Shown here one piece after another: positions 6,064-10,531 of a DNA stretch of 10,531 nt (positions are counted from its first letter, which is position 1; every line of letters begins with the position of its first letter). Under the pieces are notes generated by a model, which searched no databases, was not told where the DNA came from, and worked only from the letters and a program-made list of their open reading frames with translations. This DNA is from a bacterium (GTDB taxonomy: Bacteria > Krumholzibacteriota > Krumholzibacteriia > LZORAL124-64-63). The position numbers and the translations under genes were made by a program. Where the stretch lies: NCBI GenBank assembly GCA_030635025.1, contig DAOVZQ010000037.1:1-10531 (forward strand), written 5' to 3'.

Positions 6064-8166
6064 ATGAAAAGGATAGGCCTGCTGGCCCTAGGAGGACTGC
6101 TCATGCTCACCGCCTGTACGGGCCAGGTCTCCGATCAAAGCGCCGGCGACAACCCCTTCTTCGAGTCGTACGGCACGAAGTTCAACGTCCATCCCTTCGA
6201 CCGGATCATGCCGGAGCACTTCGAACCCGCCTTCGCGGAAGCCATGACGCGGGAGAAGGCCGAGCATCTTGCCATCATCGAAAATTCCGAGGCGCCCACC
6301 TTTGAAAACACGATCGCCGAACTGGATCGCGCCGGTGAGTTGCTCGGCGAAGTGTCGGCGGTCTTTTTCGGGCTGACCGGCTCCAACACGAATGAGGATC
6401 TCCAGGCGATCCGACAACGGATGGCGCCCCTGCTGTCGGCTCACCGGGACGAGTTGAGCCTCGACAAGCGGATCTTCGAACGGGTGAAGACGATCTACGA
6501 TGCGCGGGAGACGCTTGGCCTGGATGCCGAGCAGTCCTATCTGCTGGAGAACATGTACAAGCGGTATGTACGCAGCGGCGCCCTGCTCAACGACGAGGAC
6601 CAGACCCGCCTCAAGGAGATCAACCAGGACCTGTCGAAGCTGCGCGTTTCCTTCGGCGACAACCTGCTGGCGGAGACCAACGGCTTCAAGCTGGTAATCG
6701 ACAACGAGGCCGACCTGGCCGGACTTCCCCAATCATCGATCGAGCCGGCCGTCGTTGCGGCCGAGGCGGCCGACATGGCCGGCAAATGGGTATTCACGAC
6801 CCACAAGCCGAGCATGCTGCCCTTCCTCACCTACGCCGAGAACCGCGACCTGCGGCGGCAACTCTTCACCGCCTACACCATGCGCGGCAACAACGGCAAC
6901 GAGCAGGACAACACCGGTATCATGGCCGGCATCATCGAGCTGCGCGTGGAGCGCGCCAAGCTGCTGGGCTACGGCACCTACGCCGACTACGTCCTCGAAA
7001 ACCGCATGGCCAAAACGCCGGAACGTGTCTACGGCCTGCTCGATCGTCTGTGGGCCGCCGCGATACCGGTCGCCGAGAGCGAAGTGGTCGAGATGCAGAA
7101 GATCATCGACCGCGAAGGCGGCGGCTTCGCCCTCGAAGCCTCTGACTGGTGGCACTACGCCGAGAAGGTGCGCAAGGAAAAGTACGAACTCGACGACACC
7201 GAACTGCGCCCGTATTTCCAGCTCGATCAGGTTCGTGACGGCGCCTTCTGGGTGGCCAACCAACTTTACGGTCTGACCTTTGAGCCCCTGGCCGACATGC
7301 CCAAGCCGCATCCCGAGGCCCAGGTCTTCGAGATCAAGGAAGCCGACGGTTCCCATTGCGCCGTCATGTACATGGACTTCCATCCCCGCGAGAGTAAGCG
7401 CGGCGGTGCCTGGTGCGGCGGCTTCAGGGGTCAGAATCGGGCGAACGGCGAAGAGGTCGATCCCATCATCAATCTGGTGTGCAACTTCACGCGGCCGTCG
7501 GGCGACGCCCCGGCCCTGCTCAGCCTCGACGAGGTGGAGACCCTCTTCCACGAATTCGGTCATGCGCTGGACGTCATGTGTTCGAACGTGACCTTCAGGA
7601 CCACTTTCCGGTCAGCCGACTTCTCGGAGCTGCCCAGTCAGATTATGGAACACTGGGCCGTCGACCCCACGGTCATGAGGCACTACGCCAAGCACTACCA
7701 GACCGGCGAAGCGATCCCCGACGCGCTGATCGAGAAGATCACCAACAGCGATCACTTCAACCAGGGGTTCGCCACGGTCGAGTACCTGGCCGCGAGTCTG
7801 CTCGACATGAAGTACCACACGCTGACCGAGGCGACCGACCTCGACGTGGTGGCGTTCGAGACCGAGTACTTCAACTCGATAGGCCTCATCCCCGAGATCG
7901 TGTCGCGGTATCGGTCCAGCTACTTCGGACACATTATCGGCGGGTATGCCGCGGGATACTACGGGTACATCTGGTGCGGCGTGCTCGACAACGACGCCTT
8001 TGAGGCGTTCACGGAGACGAGCCTCTTCGACCAAGCGACGGCGCATAAATTCCGCACGGCGATCCTGGAGCGCAACGGCACGGCGGACTTCATGGAGATG
8101 TATCTGGATTTCCGAGGCCGGGAACCGGCGATCGAACCGTTGTTGAGAAAGCGGGGATTGTTGTAG
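6064..8166 (+). CDS. dcp: Lipoprotein M3-family zinc metallopeptidase (peptidyl-dipeptidase Dcp-like)
   Basis: This 700-residue protein starts at ATG 6064, with AAGGGA about 7 nt upstream. It begins with a lipoprotein signal ending in LTAC (Cys18), so the mature enzyme should be lipid-anchored in the envelope. It then has the long helical N-terminal half of M3 oligopeptidases. The zinc site is HEFGH at 496-500 (E497 catalytic), with the third ligand E522 in ELPSQIMEHW. The substrate-binding segment HIIGGYAAGYYGY (623-635), rich in Gly and Tyr, is typical of the family. Length and motifs fit Dcp, which removes C-terminal dipeptides from short peptides. The segment between the HEXXH and E522 is three residues shorter than I recall for E. 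coli Dcp. An oligopeptidase A-like specificity cannot be excluded. It probably acts on peptides released by secreted peptidases. It has its own promoter and terminator. Confidence 0.95.
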   Translation: MKRIGLLALGGLLMLTACTGQVSDQSAGDNPFFESYGTKFNVHPFDRIMPEHFEPAFAEAMTREKAEHLAIIENSEAPTFENTIAELDRAGELLGEVSAVFFGLTGSNTNEDLQAIRQRMAPLLSAHRDELSLDKRIFERVKTIYDARETLGLDAEQSYLLENMYKRYVRSGALLNDEDQTRLKEINQDLSKLRVSFGDNLLAETNGFKLVIDNEADLAGLPQSSIEPAVVAAEAADMAGKWVFTTHKPSMLPFLTYAENRDLRRQLFTAYTMRGNNGNEQDNTGIMAGIIELRVERAKLLGYGTYADYVLENRMAKTPERVYGLLDRLWAAAIPVAESEVVEMQKIIDREGGGFALEASDWWHYAEKVRKEKYELDDTELRPYFQLDQVRDGAFWVANQLYGLTFEPLADMPKPHPEAQVFEIKEADGSHCAVMYMDFHPRESKRGGAWCGGFRGQNRANGEEVDPIINLVCNFTRPSGDAPALLSLDEVETLFHEFGHALDVMCSNVTFRTTFRSADFSELPSQIMEHWAVDPTVMRHYAKHYQTGEAIPDALIEKITNSDHFNQGFATVEYLAASLLDMKYHTLTEATDLDVVAFETEYFNSIGLIPEIVSRYRSSYFGHIIGGYAAGYYGYIWCGVLDNDAFEAFTETSLFDQATAHKFRTAILERNGTADFMEMYLDFRGREPAIEPLLRKRGLL

Positions 8167-8193
8167 CCAGACGATGACCCGCGCACAAAACTC

Positions 8194-8224
8194 AAGGGCC
8201 GACCCTCAGCGGGTCGGCCCTTTT
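8194..8224 (+). terminator. Rho-independent terminator after the M3 peptidase gene
   Basis: AAGGGCCGACCC (8194-8205) and GGGTCGGCCCTT (8211-8222) form a perfect 12-bp stem with a TCAGC loop followed by TTTT. It lies 27 nt after the stop. The opposite strand has a weaker T-run (GAGTTTTG) after the same stem, so it may also end transcripts of the converging gene at 8257. Confidence 0.9.
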
Positions 8225-8256
8225 CAATACGATGCCTCGATCACGTGCCCAGCAGG

Positions 8257-8805
8257 TCAGGCGTATGACTCGAGCAGACCACCCGGTTCAACGAATTCGT
8301 CCAGGTCGGGCTTCGAGGGCTCGTCGGGCACGGGCACGACCTCCGGCGGCTCCACCGGGATCTCATCCGCCCCACGCAACGTGCTCAACCTTTCAGTCAG
8401 CGACACGACGGCGTCGCCGATTCCGGACAGGATGGTCGATCGATCGAAATCGTTCCCGCGTCCCGCCTCGTGAAAGATCGTCTGCAGATCGGCTTTGAAC
8501 GTCTTGGTGAGTTCGCGAAGAGCGGTCACCGTCTCGTGATCCATATCTCCGGCTTCCTTGATCTCATCCTTGATGGCGTGTCGGACCAACCGGTCGAGCT
8601 GATGCAGGCTCTGCTGAACATGACGGCGCGAGTTGTCGACCGAAGCGGCATCGACATCGTTCGTGACCGGCAGGACTTCACCGGCCGTCGGGTCTTCCTC
8701 GGCAACGGGAACCGTCGCCTCGGTCTGTAGTGCGGATTTCTTGATCTGATTGTGATGGGGATGCCGGGGCAAAGCTCCCGTCATGACTCTCATCTCGTGG
8801 GACAT
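8257..8805 (-). CDS. Hypothetical helical protein with Pro/acidic C-terminal tail
   Basis: The 182-residue reading from ATG 8805 is preferred because AAAGGAG lies 6 nt before it. An in-frame ATG at 8877 with a weaker site would give 206 residues and leave a 26-nt gap to the upstream gene. No signal peptide, transmembrane segment or Cys is seen. Numbered from 8805: residues 1-30 are basic and His-rich (MRVMTGALPRHPHHNQIKKS from residue 5), 31-57 are acidic and disordered-looking, 58-116 form long charged helices (QQSLHQLDRLVRHAIKDEIKEA), 119-145 another amphipathic helix, and 146-182 a Pro/Glu-rich tail (VEPPEVVPVPDEP). The helices could form a coiled-coil bundle. I do not recognise a family. 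It follows the beta-helix gene on the same strand and may be co-transcribed with it. It converges on the M3 gene. Confidence 0.8.
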   Translation of the reverse strand: MSHEMRVMTGALPRHPHHNQIKKSALQTEATVPVAEEDPTAGEVLPVTNDVDAASVDNSRRHVQQSLHQLDRLVRHAIKDEIKEAGDMDHETVTALRELTKTFKADLQTIFHEAGRGNDFDRSTILSGIGDAVVSLTERLSTLRGADEIPVEPPEVVPVPDEPSKPDLDEFVEPGGLLESYA

Positions 8806-8903
8806 GACCAACTCCTTTTGATCCGGGTCCACAGGGGACGGACGGTCCCGCTGGCGTACCCTGATCTTATCGGTCATTCACCCCTGAGCTTGAGGCATCC
8901 TGA

Positions 8904-10531
8904 TCAACGAGCCAAAACGATCTTGCGTGACTCCCATTGGTCGGAAGTGGCCAACCGAACCAGGTAGACACCTGCCGGGGCGCGGCTCCCATTGGCTGCT
9001 CGTCCGTCCCAGACCACATCGTGACGCCCCGACGAGAAGCTCCGGTCGGCCAGAGTATCGATATGCCGGCCCGCTATGTCGTAGATCGCAATGGTCACTT
9101 TCCGTCCTCGATCCAGGTCGAAGGAAACAGTGGTGCCGGGATCGCATTGACGGCCTGGGTTGGGATGTATCCTGCGCAGGATACTGGTCGAAAACGCCGC
9201 CTTCCAGACTACGGTGCGGGTTGCCAGGGGCAGCCATTGATGATCATTGGAGGACACCAGCAGGGAGTAGGTGACCATCGACTCGGACGGTATTTCGATG
9301 AGGCTATCGAATACCTCGTGGCCGCCGGCGCCCAGCGCTGGGCACGGGACCTCCCAGTTATCACCATTGCAGTCAGCGTTGATCCTGAACTCTGCGGAAT
9401 CGCCCTCATCGGCCAGTTGCCACGATAACCGCACGCCGCTGTTTTCCAGCTGGACCTCGAAACTCGTCAACAAAGTGGAGGTCATGCTGCAGCCGACGTC
9501 CCATGCGCCGATCAAGCCGCACGCACTCACACCGGGCGTGCATGGCGAGTCGCTTTGCAGGGTCCACAACAAATCCACCGCCGGATTCGTGTAGCAGAAT
9601 TGGGGATACTGATCGATGTTCGTCTCGCCCGGCCAGCCCCCCTCGACGGCACAGCATTCGACTTGCACGTTACTGCCGATCTGCTCGTGGATTTCAGGAC
9701 TGTACAGGGCGGTATCGGCCCAGAAGATGCAGTTTTCGACTATGACATCCGATGTGGAACAACTCAGCCCACCTCCCCCTTCCGCCGTGTTCCCGTAAAT
9801 TGTACAGTTTGTCAGTGTAATGCCCGTGCTGTTCCAGATCCCCACGCCTCCACCACCGAAGGCCGAGTTGCCGCAAATGGTGTTGTAGGCGAACACGGCG
9901 GTGAACTCGCCCTCGCAATAAATTCCTCCCCCGAAACCGTCAGCCGTGTTGTCCATGATCAGGTTGTTCTCGAATATCGGCACACCCCAGTTCTCGCAGA
10001 AGATGCCGCCCCCGTGATCGTTCGTATGGTTGTCGGTGATGATATTGTCACGTACGAGCGGATCGGAGTACCTGACGCGGAGGCCTCCACCACTCATCAT
10101 CGCGGTGTTACCGGTGATTTCGTTTTCCAGAACGGTCGGCGCGGAGTTCCAGATGTTGATACCACCACCGACGTTGTCAGCGATGAGGTTGTGGCTGATC
10201 AACGCGGCGGAGTCCCCACAGTGGATACCGGCTCCGTGATCGCCGATATTGCCTGTCATCTCGTTGTTATCGATGGTTGGGCTCGCCTCCTGGCAACCGA
10301 CAGCGCCACCTTTGTTCAGAGCCTCATTACCGGTGAAAACGTTGTGTTCGATGAGCGGCGCCGCCCCGAGAAAACAGAATATGCCGGCGCCATACCCGGT
10401 ATTATGGTTGTTGTAGAGCTGTATCGAGAGGTTGTCGCGGATGATGTTGTCGCGGATCGTGGGACTGGCGTTATTGCAGTAGATGCCGGCACCGTAAAAG
10501 GCCACGTTGTTGCTGATGATGTTGCCGGCGA
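8904..10531 (-). CDS. Secreted right-handed parallel beta-helix protein with FlgD-like Ig C-terminal tail (5' end beyond window)
   Basis: The frame is open to the right edge (541 residues visible). The GTG at 10505 is internal to a repeat, so the N-terminus, presumably with a signal peptide, is missing. From 10531 to about 9716 there are at least ten repeats of 20-28 residues with the pattern GGGIxCxxxxPxIxxNxIxxN, the stacked-coil signature of parallel beta-helix (NosD/PbH1-like) domains, with an Asn ladder. The stretch near 9660-9530 (VEGGWPGETNIDQYP, then SDSPCTPG) is the usual cap of this class. About 9470-9200 is a beta-sandwich-like segment, and about 9175-8907 a FlgD-type Ig-like tail (HPNPGRQCDPGTTVSF, YDIAGRHI, PAGVYLVRL). 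Such proteins are surface or secreted polysaccharide-binding, lyase-like or structural proteins. No catalytic residues can be assigned. The tail resembles that of the M28 peptidase, which suggests a shared export or anchoring route. Confidence 0.9.
   Translation of the reverse strand, partial: AGNIISNNVAFYGAGIYCNNASPTIRDNIIRDNLSIQLYNNHNTGYGAGIFCFLGAAPLIEHNVFTGNEALNKGGAVGCQEASPTIDNNEMTGNIGDHGAGIHCGDSAALISHNLIADNVGGGINIWNSAPTVLENEITGNTAMMSGGGLRVRYSDPLVRDNIITDNHTNDHGGGIFCENWGVPIFENNLIMDNTADGFGGGIYCEGEFTAVFAYNTICGNSAFGGGGVGIWNSTGITLTNCTIYGNTAEGGGGLSCSTSDVIVENCIFWADTALYSPEIHEQIGSNVQVECCAVEGGWPGETNIDQYPQFCYTNPAVDLLWTLQSDSPCTPGVSACGLIGAWDVGCSMTSTLLTSFEVQLENSGVRLSWQLADEGDSAEFRINADCNGDNWEVPCPALGAGGHEVFDSLIEIPSESMVTYSLLVSSNDHQWLPLATRTVVWKAAFSTSILRRIHPNPGRQCDPGTTVSFDLDRGRKVTIAIYDIAGRHIDTLADRSFSSGRHDVVWDGRAANGSRAPAGVYLVRLATSDQWESRKIVLAR

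Noticed and set aside
9716..10531. Tandem DNA repeat or CRISPR-like array suggested by recurring GTTGTC/GGCGCC-type strings
   Set aside because: The recurrence comes from protein repeats (NN, GGG codons) inside a continuous reading frame. The units are diverged at DNA level and lack constant spacers.

Overview
The window reads as chromosomal DNA of a GC-rich, didermic, probably uncultured bacterium of the FCB superphylum (Krumholzibacteriota/Eisenbacteria-like). This is an inference from protein style, not from any marker gene. Two large secreted proteins end in FlgD-type Ig-like tails. There is an Asn/Gly-rich parallel beta-helix protein, a pair of small secreted proteins with cohesin-like and dockerin-like features, a Dcp-type lipoprotein peptidase, and an ECF sigma factor paired with a transmembrane Ser/Thr kinase. 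No rRNA, tRNA, CRISPR array, IS element or phage gene was seen.

Layout. Positions 1-2257 (minus) hold a Ser/Thr protein kinase whose 3' end lies beyond the left edge. It has an N-terminal HX3CX2C zinc-finger-like motif, a complete Hanks kinase domain, one transmembrane helix and a TPR-rich C-terminal region. Divergent from it, 2430-3002 (plus) encodes an ECF sigma factor, and the shared intergenic region carries a 12-bp palindrome. The sigma gene converges on a secreted M28 zinc peptidase at 3043-4458 (minus). Upstream of the peptidase is a divergent control region with two strong palindromes (4469-4484 and 4585-4601). It leads into a translationally coupled pair of small secreted proteins (4665-5270 and 5267-5875, plus) closed by a terminator at 5920. 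A well-formed promoter (5964-5992) then serves a lipoprotein M3 peptidase (6064-8166, plus), closed by a strong terminator at 8194-8224. On the minus strand the right end carries a 5'-truncated secreted beta-helix protein (8904 to the right edge) followed by a small unrecognised cytoplasmic-looking protein (8257-8805 or 8877).

How it may work together. The left third looks like a signalling module (ECF sigma plus membrane kinase). The rest is mostly cell-envelope or extracellular degradation and adhesion: an aminopeptidase-type M28 enzyme, an envelope-anchored M3 peptidase, a beta-helix surface protein and small secreted beta-proteins. That the sigma/kinase pair controls these neighbours is possible but not shown by the sequence. 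The least conventional items are the kinase carrying an anti-sigma-like zinc motif next to an ECF sigma gene, the odd start of that kinase (a near-perfect ribosome site placed before GTA), the perfect palindrome abutting the M28 ribosome site, the cohesin-like/dockerin-like coupled pair, and a recurring cysteine column in the beta-helix repeats.
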